This document shows, in pieces, positions 1 to 10,375 of a DNA stretch of 64,000 bases (positions are counted from its first letter, which is position 1; the number at the start of each line of letters is the position of its first letter). Origin of the DNA: Hymenoscyphus infarciens (taxonomy: Eukaryota; Ascomycota; Leotiomycetes; Helotiales; Helotiaceae); contig LLCB01000253.1 of NCBI GenBank assembly GCA_001414345.1, forward strand, positions 1-64,000, given 5' to 3'. The notes below the pieces were generated by a model. That model was not told where the DNA came from, made no database searches, and saw only the letters and a program-made list of their open reading frames with translations. Made by a program: the position numbers and the translations under genes.

Positions 1-74
1 TAACTAGCTTAGAGGCTTCTAACTACCTACTTAGCTATAGGTCTAAGTTCTAACTTAGTTATATAATTGCTCTA
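1..74 (+). repeat. tRNA-like repeat, RIP-altered copy
   Basis: This stretch aligns over about 74 bases with 757-830. The differences are mainly C-to-T and G-to-A, for example GTTCGAGTTC there and GTCTAAGTTC here. It appears to be the mutated partner of the better preserved copy, and the two lie as direct repeats at the ends of an AT-rich block. The left edge of the window may cut it. Confidence 0.5.
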
Positions 75-756
75 TCTATTATAGATATATAAAAATAAAT
101 ATACTTTTAAAACCTCTTCTTTTATTAGTAAGTAGTCTACTAATAAGATATATAAATATAAAGCTATTTTTAGAAAACCTTTTTCTTTTATTAGTATATA
201 GTCTAATTATTAATACTACTAACTTACTAGTCTATCTAGTACTATTCTACTTTTAAAAGATTTAGTTTTTTAATTAGTCTAATTAATAAATAATATATTT
301 TTTCTAGAAGATTAAAACTTACTTTATTACTACTTATAAATTATAAAAATTAAGATTTAAAGAAGAATAATTATAAATACTTTTTTAGTATATTCTCTTT
401 ATTAAATTATAAAGAATTTTCTTATTAAAGTAGTTAATATAAAATAAGTTATAAAGAAAGTTATTTATATAAAAAGAGCTATAAGTGCTTTTATAATTAT
501 CTTCTTATTAGCTTAAAAGCTACTAATATATAATATAATATTATATATCTAAATATCTAAATCGTTTTATATTTAAAATAGTTTATAAACTAATATCTAG
601 TTTTAGTCTAGATTATTACTTTATCTAAACTAATTAAAATAACTAATACTTCTATAGATTAAATTATAGTAGATAGATAAATAGGTTAGTAGATCTAATT
701 ATTTCTAATAAGCTCTAGTAGAAGCGTCTCTATACTTTATAATAACTTAAATAACT
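75..756. repeat. AT-rich RIP-degraded repeat block
   Basis: This block is almost entirely A and T with dense TA steps and stops in every frame. Parts of about 200-730 resemble 16160-16620, for example the string AATTATAGTARATARATAA followed by GTTAGTA. It therefore looks like one member of a dispersed repeat family mutated by RIP. No coding signal was recognised, and the original element type is unknown. Confidence 0.55.
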
Positions 757-830
757 AGCTAAACTAGCCTAGAGGCTCCTTACTATCTACTTAGCCAGGG
801 GTTCGAGTTCTGACTTAGACACGTAACAGC
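757..830 (+). repeat. tRNA-like (SINE-like) repeat copy
   Basis: This copy carries GGTTCGAGTTC near 800, close to the RNA polymerase III B box, and TAGCTAAACTAG about 40 bases upstream, which loosely fits an A box. The spacing suits a tRNA-derived promoter. I could not fold a convincing cloverleaf: the T arm pairs poorly and there is no good acceptor stem. A tRNA-derived SINE head or decayed tRNA relic is therefore likelier than a working tRNA gene. Confidence 0.35.
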
Positions 831-866
831 TGTACTGTCATAGTGTAGGTGTTATACTACCTAAGT

Positions 867-900
867 TAGGGCGAGGTTGTAACGCTATGACCTCGCCCTA
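867..900. repeat. Perfect 11-bp inverted repeat, 12-base loop
   Basis: TAGGGCGAGGT at 867-877 is perfectly inverted as ACCTCGCCCTA at 890-900, with a 12-base spacer. It lies just outside the AT-rich block in GC-balanced DNA and would form a strong hairpin in either strand. It could be a transposon end, a terminator-like hairpin or chance, and nothing adjacent identifies it. The flank 901-1230 shows no gene. Confidence 0.5.
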
Positions 901-2236
901 GTCCGGGTCGGAGCTCGGCTAATTCCGCATACCCGTGGTGGAGGAGGGTCACGGATAAATCCCGGTTGACAAAAGAGATCGCTTCTGGTCATTCTGCAAC
1001 AACTCGACGAAAAGAATACAGGAACTTTGAAGACTTTTAGAAAGGCCAAAGTAAGTCTTTGCGCATATATTTAAGTTTCTGGTGTATTTTTAAGATCATT
1101 CGCTGTAGGTTTATTGCGTCGCGGTTTGAGTACGGTCGAGTCCACGTCGAATTGGGAGAACTAGGTTTACTCTTGTTTGTTTGGTTTCTGGCTCATCATA
1201 CCTCAAGTAAACTCAAAATACTCTCTATCTTCAATAATGATCCGCATCTGGCTCGTTGATACAAAATGGAAAAGGACCGAGTGGGGATTGCACTTCCGGG
1301 ATTTCTTGTCTGGGAATATACAAGTACTGTCCCATTTACTTTTCCCCAAGATGCCGAGAAGTCAACACCATCTCTCTTCCGTCCATCTCAGCATCATTCT
1401 GCTCCGGTTCAGATGGCAGAGAAGGGTTTTCCTCAAACAGTCCCGGCAAATCGTACTCTGGCTCACCACCCACGCTTCTCTCTTCTATGATAAAGTCATG
1501 GTCTTGCCTGGGGTCGTGATTATTCCATCGCAGTCCACAATCCCCAAACACCAAGACCCTGCTCTCTTGTACGCATCGAGCAACAGGTTTTAATGTGTAA
1601 TACGTCATCTCCGCGTTCTGCTGATCCCCTGTCTCTGGCACAAGGTGCAAGACCTCTGAAAGCCACCTCTCCTGACAAGACTCCGTGCCCAGAAAGGAGC
1701 AATTGAACTTTATCCCTTTCCACTTCTTGCCATTGGCGCGTTTTCCTCGTTTGAATTCCCCGTGCATTCTTCCGGTTTTGAACTTCCAGCTGTAGAATAA
1801 GCCGCCGTAGCCTGTCCTATATTCCCAGTATTTCGGGTACCATGCAAGTCTTGGGGCATGTACGAACTTTGAAGTTATACGGACCAAGTGTCGTCGATGG
1901 GGAGCTCCGTTACACGGATCAACGCCATTAGAACGATCGTCTTCGGGGTAATGTGAGTAGTTCAGGACGCAAGACAAATTCTTCACATCTGGGAAGAGTT
2001 TTATGGTCCAGCGGAACCATTCGTCAACCAGCATCAACCGGGGCAGAAGTTGGGATCCAATGTTTTGAAGGCCATGGACATTCAAGTATTTTAAGTACGC
2101 ACTGAACCTCAATTGAAGAAACAACACTGTGTCCTTGGTCCCATCAATATAGATTGGCTTTCTACCTCTCACTCTCGTCCAATTTCGCTTCAGTAGAGCC
2201 AGATATTGGAAGGGTCGATAGTGAGACAGAAAGATA

Positions 2237-3347
2237 CAGTGAGTTGCGAGTTAAGCTTGAATTCGCCCACTTTTTTTGTAATCCGAGCTTTTTAAAAAAG
2301 TCCTTGATTTCCCCCCTTTTTAGGCACTCTTTTATCTATTTATTAATAATAATATATGTTAGTATACTCTAGATAATAGAAAACGAGAGCTCTATATGTC
2401 CTCGATTACTCTATAAACTTTATATAATAAAAACAGACAATTTTATATCTATCTTAATTTTTATAAGGTCTTAGCGTACCTTATAGAGGTAGTGAATTTT
2501 TTTTAAAAAAAGGGGTTTTTTTAAGATTATCTATTTTTTAGTTTACTTTTATAGTAACTAATACTTTTATCCTCTAAATAATTGTAAATACTTAGAGTAT
2601 TCTCTAAATTAATTAAAACGTGACTACTAGTATTCTATCTTTTAAATAATACCTCTTAAAAATAAGGGTATTCTAGTTAGAAAAGCGGGATATTTTTCTC
2701 TATTTATTAGTTTCCTTATACTAATATACTAAAAATTAATAAATATAGTAAATTAACCTACTTATATACTATCTACTTACGACTACGTAAACTAACTCTT
2801 AAGGACTTTAGTTAAGTCTAATACTCTTAATCCTTTTACTTATAGCTTTTATTATTTAAATCAACGATTTCTTAAGGCTTAATATCCTTCTTCTTTTATA
2901 TTTTAATTTCCTATAGTAGATGCTATATATTAATCTTAAGGTCCTAGCTTTAATTTACTAAAAAATAGGTGATATAATATAGTAAAAACAGTGAATAATA
3001 ACTGACTTAATTATCCCTCTTTTCTAACTAGAATACTCTTATTTTTAAGAGGTATTATTTAAGAGATAGAATAGTTATTTTTTAATTAATTTAGAGGATA
3101 TTCTAGGTATTTACGATTATTTAGAGGATAAAAGTGTTAATTACTATTACTTTTATTATACTTTGAATTAATAAGTAATATAGAAGAGAGATAATTAGAT
3201 ATAGCGCTTCTTTCTAGCTAGGCCTCGTCTCTTTTAGAGTACTTTTATTTTCTGTCTTTTAAAGAAAAGAGGGAGGAAGCTTTGAAGAAAAAAAAGCTTA
3301 GATTATAAAAAAAGTGGGTAAATTCAAGCTTAATTCGCAACTCACTA
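2237..3347. mobile_element. Tc1/mariner-type (Fot1/pogo-like) element in copy A
   Basis: The ends are inverted repeats of about 45 bases starting (C/T)AGTGAGTTGCGARTTAA and running into CCCACTTTTTTT. The element is flanked by TA at 2235-2236 and 3348-3349, the target duplication of the Tc1/mariner superfamily. Short fungal inverted repeats beginning AGT fit Fot1/pogo relatives. The 1.1-kb interior is AT-rich with no transposase frame, so the element is non-autonomous or RIP-destroyed, and it contains a second inverted-repeat structure at about 2540-3150. It sits in the coding sequence of copy A between the codons for SRG and IFLSHY. Confidence 0.85.
2540..3150. mobile_element. Nested long inverted-repeat element
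   Basis: Sequence from about 2550 to 2690 (ACTTTTATCCTCTAAATAAT through GGTATTCTAGTTAGAAAAG) returns inverted at about 3000-3145 with scattered transitions, giving arms near 140 bases. It lies wholly inside the TA-flanked element. The arms share wording (AATAATACCT, GTATTCTAGTTAG) with the long-arm element at 10581-11644, so both probably belong to one family. Exact ends and superfamily could not be fixed. Confidence 0.5.
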
Positions 3348-4178
3348 TACCTCGAGAATCGCGGCAGGTGAACATGTATTGGGCACTGGGGTGTTCGTTG
3401 GCATATTTATCGATTGCGAATGGCGTTCCTTCTGCTAGAGCCCCGGAATCTCTTATGAATGATATGCCGATGATTCTTGGCTCTGGTAAACTCAGTTCCC
3501 AGATCCGGTTCTTGAGCTAAATTGAGATTAAGTCAGCATCTGAATATACAAAAATAGTTTCGTTGAAATGCATGGACCCAATAGCTTTATGAAGATGAAA
3601 AAAATAGAGAAGGAAAAAGTCCATACCTCGCCAGGGAGATTCGCAAAATTTGGCAATGGCTGTTGAGCTTCAATCACTGGCCACTTTACGAATTTGAATT
3701 TTGTGTGGTCATCTGGATGGAAATCATCACACAATTTCCCGTTTGCGAAAGTGGGTCGTGGTACGATTCTCCATGCAGCTTGGTGTTTTAAGTCAGTCAT
3801 GGGGAGTTCCTTACTTCAATGGGATTTTTTTGTTTGGTTGCATACCTGGGTTGTAAGGGTTCCGGAAAGCTTGCTGGTCCACAGCAGTGTCACGGGGGAC
3901 AACTCCATCGGCCTCGTCGTCCTTATCGTGGATTTTCTCTATGCTTGTTTGCCTAGTTCTTAGTGTTTGGTTTCTACGCTCAGATCGTTTGCTGATAGCT
4001 GGTTCATTTCTAGGAATCCAATGAAGGTCGCCAACTTCTTCACCTGGTTCACCACGGACTGTTGTTACATTAGTTTATCAAAGGAGGAAGAAAAATATTG
4101 GAGTCCTGCCATACCTATAAAGAACTGTTTAGCCTTTGGGTCTTCTTCCTCGATACGGAGAGGGACGCATTTCGTCAT

Positions 4179-5096
4179 TGTGTTATAGATGCCTAGAACG
4201 GCTCTTTCCTGCAAAGTTCTCAAAGATAACTTGCCTGGTAACCTTGAAAGATGGGCTGAAGTTTTGAGATAGCGTTGTTTTATTTGTTGATGTTTAGCTA
4301 TCAAGGTTAGGTGATGACCATTCTAAATAGGTAATTCTTTTCTACACAAGTCACAAACCCCAGCCATTGATGTGGTGAATTAGAAAAGTCTCGGGTGGTT
4401 TCTCTTACTTCATGCTAGTGAATTAAACCGTCCATAATAGCTTCGTGGTTATCTAATAGGTACCCAAGCAAATCCCTAAAACTCCCACCTACAGTTTCTA
4501 CGCAAGGATCAACTTAATACTAAGAGTTTCTAAAGGCTCACTCAGCTCGTTGGGAAAACAATCTAAAGTCTGAATCTAGGCTTCTATCAAAGAAAACAAA
4601 CCATTTTGTTAGGCTGCATAGGTCTATTACAACGAGTGCATTGTCAATTTTAAGTGTCTTTCATCAATTGTACAAAGCTTTCCTATCAAGTTTAGGTGGA
4701 TGAGACAGTATCATCCCTCAACAATAGTCATTGGGTTAACTCTTGATCAGGGAATATTTTGTATGTACTTCTTTCAACTTCTTCAAAATTCCAGCAATGT
4801 GTATCAATGTTATAAGACTTTGGTCTCCTTTTAGTTCGCATGGTCTTATAACCAGTTACAAAGTGAATGTTTTATATATTCTTATTGAAGAATAAGGCAT
4901 CGTGTTAAGTCTCCTTTAGTAATAGTTGAAATCTAGACACGGCATCTCAGGACAGTGGGAACCTTCTACGAAAACCTCCCAAAGATTTGGCCTCACTACA
5001 GAAAATAAAATTAGAGTAATAGAGAGTGTATGCTTCCTTCTATAATTATCTACAATTTCGCTTCTTCTCACAACCAACTGGTTACTCGGTGGTTCT
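4179..5096. other. Intergenic: upstream of copy A, downstream of copy B
   Basis: GC-moderate unique DNA between the start of copy A and the stop of copy B. It probably holds the copy A promoter. No open frame with coding character, RNA gene or repeat was recognised. Confidence 0.5.
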
Positions 5097-7330
5097 TCAC
5101 CACTCTGAGAGGTCTCCATATACCCACTGTGAGTTCCAATCAAATTTACCATGATATATAGGGCCCATTGGTGGTTGAAATTCCAAATCCATTGGTCTAT
5201 AGATATAGGAAAAACGATCTTGCTGTTCCCCCTTATGACAAGCGGCCAATATCATTCCCCCCTGTGTCTTTTGGTGAGTTTCGGAACTCTTTTCCTCAGA
5301 TAGTTCCATCAATCCGTCATATACGTCATCCACCAGTCTTCTTTCTTGCAGCACAAAATAGAAGTACGACGCAGCTCCATCGGAGCTGTCTGTAAAGACT
5401 ATATGTCTCCAGCGTAAGAAATGATTAGATTAGATCAGATTCATGACCTACGATTAATCTAATCATGGATTGATAAGGACCTAATCATAAATCAGATTAA
5501 CCAAAAGTCAGTAATCAGATAATTAAATGATTAATTTGATTAATTTAGCACGTGACCGGTCCGGCGGTATCGGGGGCTGGGCCGAGGCCCGGAGTGGCAT
5601 CGGAGTGGCGTTCTAGCACTACCGAGGGCTTAAGCGAGACCTCCTAAGCAGTCTTTTTACGACGTAGCTTCTTCATTTTAAGCCTTAATAAATTAGCTAT
5701 TGATTTTTTAGTAAGAAAGCTATATTGATAATATATCAATTACTAATTTTTAGCTTTGTAAGCTTTGTATCTACTATATACTATATATAGTATATTAATT
5801 ATATAAATAATCCTTAATCAGATTAATAATTGATTAACTGATTAATTTGTGCTTACACTGTATTTCTCTCACCAAGTACGCATTGAGTCATGGATCTGAT
5901 TGTATAGTATGCAACTTCCCCTGCGTCCTCATAATTTCCGGACTCTCTTGGCGCGAGATACAAAATTTCTGCTCTCGAACACTTGAGGCGGGATTCTCTT
6001 CCTACAATGGAGCAACTGAAGTGATAGATTTCCACCTCTCCGTTTCATTGGTTCGGCGTTTGAAGTCTTTGTACAACCAATTTGCCCTCCGTAGCCAGCG
6101 TTGAATAGCCCCTTGAACGCCAGATGCTGGAAGTCCTCTTCCGTACGCATAATTTGAGTAAGTTTTGGCCGATGCAAGTCGTGAAGTTAATTGGACCAAG
6201 TTTCGTCTATGGTAATTTCTCTCGTTGTCAACGTCAATAGGTATAACAATTTTCACGGCAACGATGATTCTTTATCGGGCCCGCCTCTGTTTCAATATCG
6301 TCTGCGATGATATCTTGGATGTTCATGACCCAGGATATATTCCTAACTGATGGGCAGTTTTCAATCAACTCGTTGATCCAGGTAACACTCAGCTGGAAAA
6401 ACTGCCTGCTTATGAATTGAAAGGCAAGTTTTTGCACGGCATTTAAGTCTGGAGACGACAGAGCCCAGTTCAATCTTGAGCGTTGGCGAAAGGGTAGCAG
6501 TGTATACCTGGCGCCATCGAGGTATATTAGCTTAGGGCGGCAAGACGGCAGTTCTCTTGCTGGTTCAAATATCGCCGAAGGTTGAATATTCTGATAGGCA
6601 GTGCAAGAAGAAGATGGCTCGCGAGTCTCCGCAGGTGAACATGTGTTGATAGCTAGCATGCTATCGAGAATATCTATCTATCGCAAACGGCTCCCCAGAG
6701 AAGATGGCAACAATCTTTGGCTCTGGCAAACTTAATTCCCAAATTCGGGTTTTAAGCTAAAGCACAAGAGTGAAGTCAGTATTTGTATAGAAACACCCAA
6801 AGATAAAAAGTGTACTATTGAATAAGGTACCTACTTCTCCTGGAAGATCCTTAAACTCTGTCAATGATTTCGTAACAGCGGGGCACTCTACTAATCTGAA
6901 GCTTTTGTAGTCTGGAAATAAGGCATGGCAGGGTTTTCCGTTCTCAAAGACTGGACTTGGTACAATAATCCAAGAGCGTGTGTTCCTTCCGGTTAGCAGA
7001 AAGCTACCTTGCATAGCATTTTGATGACGTACCTGGATCATAGAAATCAGTGATTCGTTTCTCCTCTCCCTCAAATTTATTTTATCAATGGGTGCCTCAT
7101 CATTGTTCTTCTCTGAGGCGGCTGGCTCATAGTTTTCGTTCTGAGGAATAGGAGGTGATTGTATATCTCTATTTGTATAATAGAGTGACCCAAGCAAACC
7201 TTCTGTCCCCACATGTTTTCTTTTCAAATTACCTAGCTATTAACAAAATTGTAAGATGTTAGAAACTTAACATACCCAAAAAAAACTGGCGATGGTCTGT
7301 CACCTTACAAAGACCCGTGTACTTCACCAT
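5097..7330 (-). pseudogene. 2EXR-domain gene, copy B, multiply disrupted
   Basis: Second tandem paralog. Exon 1 (7330-7276, 55 nt) reads MVKYTGLCKVTDHRQFFL, matching copy C exon 1 in length and sequence. Exon 2 begins at 7232 after a 43-base intron and runs to the donor at 6834, ending FKDLPGE; it includes the conserved SWIIVPSP segment. Exon 3 starts at 6756 with LKTRIWELSLPEP, the 2EXR core. Lesions: TAG at 6661-6663, a one-base frameshift near 6594 (MFTCGDSRAIFFLHC shifting to YQNIQP), further shifts near 6255-6290 and about 6030, and a hAT-like insertion at 5410-5860 within CVLGER/HIVFTDSSDG. The C-terminal tail (5397-5097) aligns with copy C through QPPMGPIY. Clearly non-functional. Confidence 0.85.
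5410..5860. mobile_element. hAT-like non-autonomous element in copy B
   Basis: 451 bp. The ends are CAGCGTAAG on the left and CAGTGTAAG on the right (reverse complement), matching the hAT YARNG terminal rule. They are flanked by 8-bp direct repeats TATGTCTC (5402-5409) and TATTTCTC (5861-5868), 7 of 8 identical; 8-bp duplications are diagnostic of hAT. Subterminal AATCAGATTA-type motifs recur, as in hAT ends. The middle is GC-rich (around 5550-5640) with no transposase, so it is a MITE. Removing it with one target copy restores the copy B frame. Confidence 0.85.
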
Positions 7331-7898
7331 ATTGCGGTCCTTTTGTAAATTGCCCAACGACAAACCTGTGGTGGCATGCGCTCAAGCTTGTCCAAAACTT
7401 ATGAAGCGTCGTAGTGGTCTTGTTTGTTTTGGTGGGAGTGTTCTGCTCTTCTGGGTCTTGGTCTGTTGAAGTTGAAATTTCTAGAAGTATGACAGCTGTG
7501 TGCTTTTATTTATATTCACACAAGACCAGGAACAGGCGCAAAGAACATCACTTTGGTGAATTAAACAATTGAGCTGTTCAACTTCTGATCAACTTCTGAA
7601 CTGAGTTACCAGCCTCCAAATTCTCAATTTTACCCACCTTTCAGTGCACACTATTTTTCCTAGATATCAGCATTGGAAGGGATATCTTATCATTCAGTGG
7701 AGGGAAAGTTGATTTATAACATGGCTCAACCCACTACTATTGTTTCTAAAGTGGCGTGTTCAAGGAGAGAAACAATTTTCATTTAACTTTTTTCATTGTA
7801 GTCCTTTTTAGAGGTAGCTACGTCCTTTAACATGCCTGAAAATATACTTCTGTGATAAGCTGTTTTCACCCCTGCCCTGCGCTTCACTGTTGCCTCTG
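7331..7898. other. Intergenic between copies B and C
   Basis: Unique DNA holding the probable copy B promoter and the copy C 3' flank. No further gene or repeat was recognised. Confidence 0.5.
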
Positions 7899-9628
7899 TT
7901 AGTTGTCGAGTAGAAGAGGCAAGTGTAATGGGCCTATTGGTGGTTTTGAGTCCAAGTTCGCTCCTCTGTAAAGAAAAGCCAATGGTCCTTGCCCTACATG
8001 TCTAGAAGTGAATAGCGGATTTCCCAGAGCCTCCTTGGCACTCTCCTCTCCAATATCAATGGATTGAAGATTGTCTTCTCCAAAAAGTGCCTCTAATCCA
8101 TCGTACGGTTCCTCCTCCATTCCTCTTTGTTGCAGAATGCAATAAAAATGGAACCTGCTGTTTAAACCGTCCTCCATTATCAAAGTTCTATCCTCCAAGC
8201 ATCGTGTAAGAGGTTTGATTGTATAGTGCAAAGTTTCCTCCGTATTCTGATGAACAGTTTCTGCTTTTGGGTTTTTTGGCGCAAGGTGTAGAACCTTGGA
8301 GTGCCACCACTCTTGACATGATTCTCTGACCAGTATGCAACATTTATAGTCAATGGAATCCCACACCTCAGAAACAGTGTCCAAAGGGGAGAAAATTCCG
8401 TTTAGACACTTGTGAACCATTTGTGCTCGGCGCTGCAAGGTACTGAAATACCGGTGGGAACCCATTTCTGTAATTTCCGGATCGTCCCCATAATTTGAGT
8501 AATTTGTGTATTTTGAAAGGCTTGCTTTCACCTGAAGTAAGTACCGTCGGTGATAACCCTTTTCACAAGAATTGACAACCTTTGAGGAACTAACCTGTGA
8601 GGAAAGGTGGTGCACATTGAGGACGATAGACAGATTTTCTACCGAAGGAAAATTGAGTAACCACCCCTCAACCATCCACAGAAAATTATTGCTGTTTCCA
8701 AGTTGAATTGCAACGTTCTGTATGGCACTGATATCTAGCAAACCAGGGGTAGGGGTCACTTGGCCATGTGTTGCTGGGAACATTACGGTGTCCCTGGCGC
8801 CGTCAATATAGATGGGCTTCCGACCAGGGACATATTTGTATCCTTCGCTTTTACCATGGTTTTCAGGTAGTGCCATCGGTTGAATGTTGTGATAATGACT
8901 TAGGTAGATTCCCAAGGAGGCCCTGCAGGTGAACATGTGCCGATTGCCCTCATGTTGGCCTTCAAATCTGTCAATTGCAAAGAAGGTGTAGCTAGAATCA
9001 CAGAATTCAAGGGCTACTATCTTTGGCTCTGGCAGACTCATTTCCCAAATTCGATTTTTGATCTATTGTAAGCAACGTTAGTATCGCGTAATTCAAGATA
9101 TTCCCATTGTTATATTGTTGCCTTGAGGGTGGCTTGAAAAAGTACTTACTTCGCCAGGAAGAGTTGCAAATCTTGGGAATGGTGGGGTAGCTTCCGCACC
9201 TACTGGCCAATCCACAAGTATGAATTTCCTCTCCTTTGTCTCGGTTGGTTCAGGTATAACCGTCCAATTGCCTATAATTCTGCCGGTTAGCCAGAAAACT
9301 TAAAGCTCTGCTCGTAAATAGAGGGTCTCACTGGGGTGGTAAGTATCAACCTTGGCTTGACATCCAGAAGCCATAACGTGGTTCTCATTGCCCATTTCCA
9401 GTGTTTGGTTTTCTTCTGCAGCTCTTGCAGTTACGTTGGGTAGAAGCTGTCTACCTGATTGAAAGTGAAATAGCTCGCCGGCTGAAGCATTCAATTCCTC
9501 ATGCTCTACTGCAACATCAGCATACGTATCCCAACATCAAAGAATACATCAACATATCAAAAGACTATCATACCTATAAATAACTTCGGAACATCAGTTA
9601 CCCTGCAGAGGTCCAAGTACTCTGCCAT
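7899..9628 (-). CDS. 2EXR-domain protein, copy C (intact)
   Basis: Third tandem paralog and the only one without visible lesions. Exons: 9628-9574, 9508-9332, 9271-9150 and 9062-7899 (1518 nt, 505 residues plus TAA). Introns are 65, 60 and 87 bases; the last has an ACTAAC branch site before TACAATAG. The start was chosen because exon 1 (MAEYLDLCRVTDVPKLFI) matches copies A and B and the frame upstream of exon 2 is stopped. The N-terminal half of about 107 residues has a conserved NWTVIPEP segment. The 2EXR domain spans about residues 108-210: FPRFATLPGE, IKNRIWEMSLPEPK, MFTCRASLGIYLSHY, GRKPIYIDGARDTVMF. A C-terminal region of about 290 residues (HYTIKPLTRC, PPIGPLHLP) is shared with A and B and is unknown to me. 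No signal peptide or membrane segment. Function unknown. Confidence 0.82.
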
Positions 9629-10140
9629 GATGACAGTTGACCCTTTTTTCCTAACAAATTTGGAATTTTGCGCGCTTCCTAACTTGATTTCCTAATAGAC
9701 TCAGAATTTTCAAAGCCGAGAATGGTGTTTTGCTGGTTCTTAAGAGATGGTTTGGATGATTTTGATGATCTTTACCTGTTAGTTCGTGAGAGATGTGACA
9801 GATACTTATGTTCCCACGAGCTTGGCGCTTGTACATATCAATGAGATGGTGAATTGGGATTCACTAATTCATCTTGATGACAAGCAGTCATTTTAGCTAG
9901 CAATGGGTGAATTGACATTCAACGTTTATTCAATAAGGATCATAAAAGCAAGCATAACGTTAGCTACGCGTCGTGGTATAAAACCTCGAGAATCAAGCAA
10001 ATATTTCTCAGGACTTTCTACGTAATTTGAGCAAAAGAGGTTAGCCTGGGGTGGTGATTAACTTTGGTTGGCCCTGCGTTTTTTTCTTAAGAACCCAGAC
10101 CCCCCACCCGCAGATGTGAATTTTGATTTTCAAGTGTAGG
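9629..10140. other. Intergenic: upstream of copy C
   Basis: GC-moderate DNA, likely the copy C promoter, ending at an abrupt change to AT-rich repeat DNA near 10140. No gene was recognised. Confidence 0.5.
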
Positions 10141-10375
10141 ATAGAGTTCCGAGTATAAAGAAGTAAAATACAGTATTTCGAGGAAAATCTCTGAGTAAAA
10201 GATCTCTGAGCAAAAATTATCCGAGCAAAATAGTTTAGAGTACAGTAGATAAAACTAAAAAGGAAAATTCCAATAAGTAATTTATTTCTAGAATAATCCC
10301 AAGTACGTAACTACGAGGTGTTAATTCCTAGCAAGTGTTTCCTAATAGTATACTTTTAAGACATTTCTAACGAAG

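Larger units (their letters stand above)
1231..4178 (-). pseudogene. 2EXR-domain gene, copy A, transposon-split
   Basis: First of three tandem paralogs. Exons read on the minus strand: 4178-4115 (Met plus 20 residues ending KQFFI), 4058-3846, 3778-3627 (AAWRIVPRP to FANLPGE), then 3516-1336 interrupted by a transposon at 2237-3347. Introns are 56, 67 and 110 bases with GTATG(G/C) donors. The 2EXR domain (an Ascomycota domain of unknown function) is clear: LPGELKNRIWELSLPEP, MFTCRDSRGIFLSHY and GRKPIYIDGTKDTVLF. Deleting the transposon and one TA gives exactly 356 codons in the last exon and about 498 residues overall, close to copy C (505). The reading frame stops at TAA 1336-1338. Sequence resembling the C-terminal tails of B and C continues in frame to 1231, so TAA is probably a CAA-to-TAA nonsense change. 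Apart from these two lesions the frame looks open. Confidence 0.8.

Noticed and set aside
757..830. Functional tRNA gene
   Set aside because: B-box wording is good, but the T arm and acceptor stem do not pair and no anticodon arm is evident.
4179..4304. N-terminal extension of copy A to 4304
   Set aside because: Copies B and C start with a short exon aligned to the Met at 4178, and the extra residues have no counterpart.
9300..9331. Stop after VDTYHPSETLYLRAEL as the end of a separate gene
   Set aside because: The stop lies in an intron. Splicing from 9331 to 9272 joins the frame to NWTVIPEP, which matches copies A and B.
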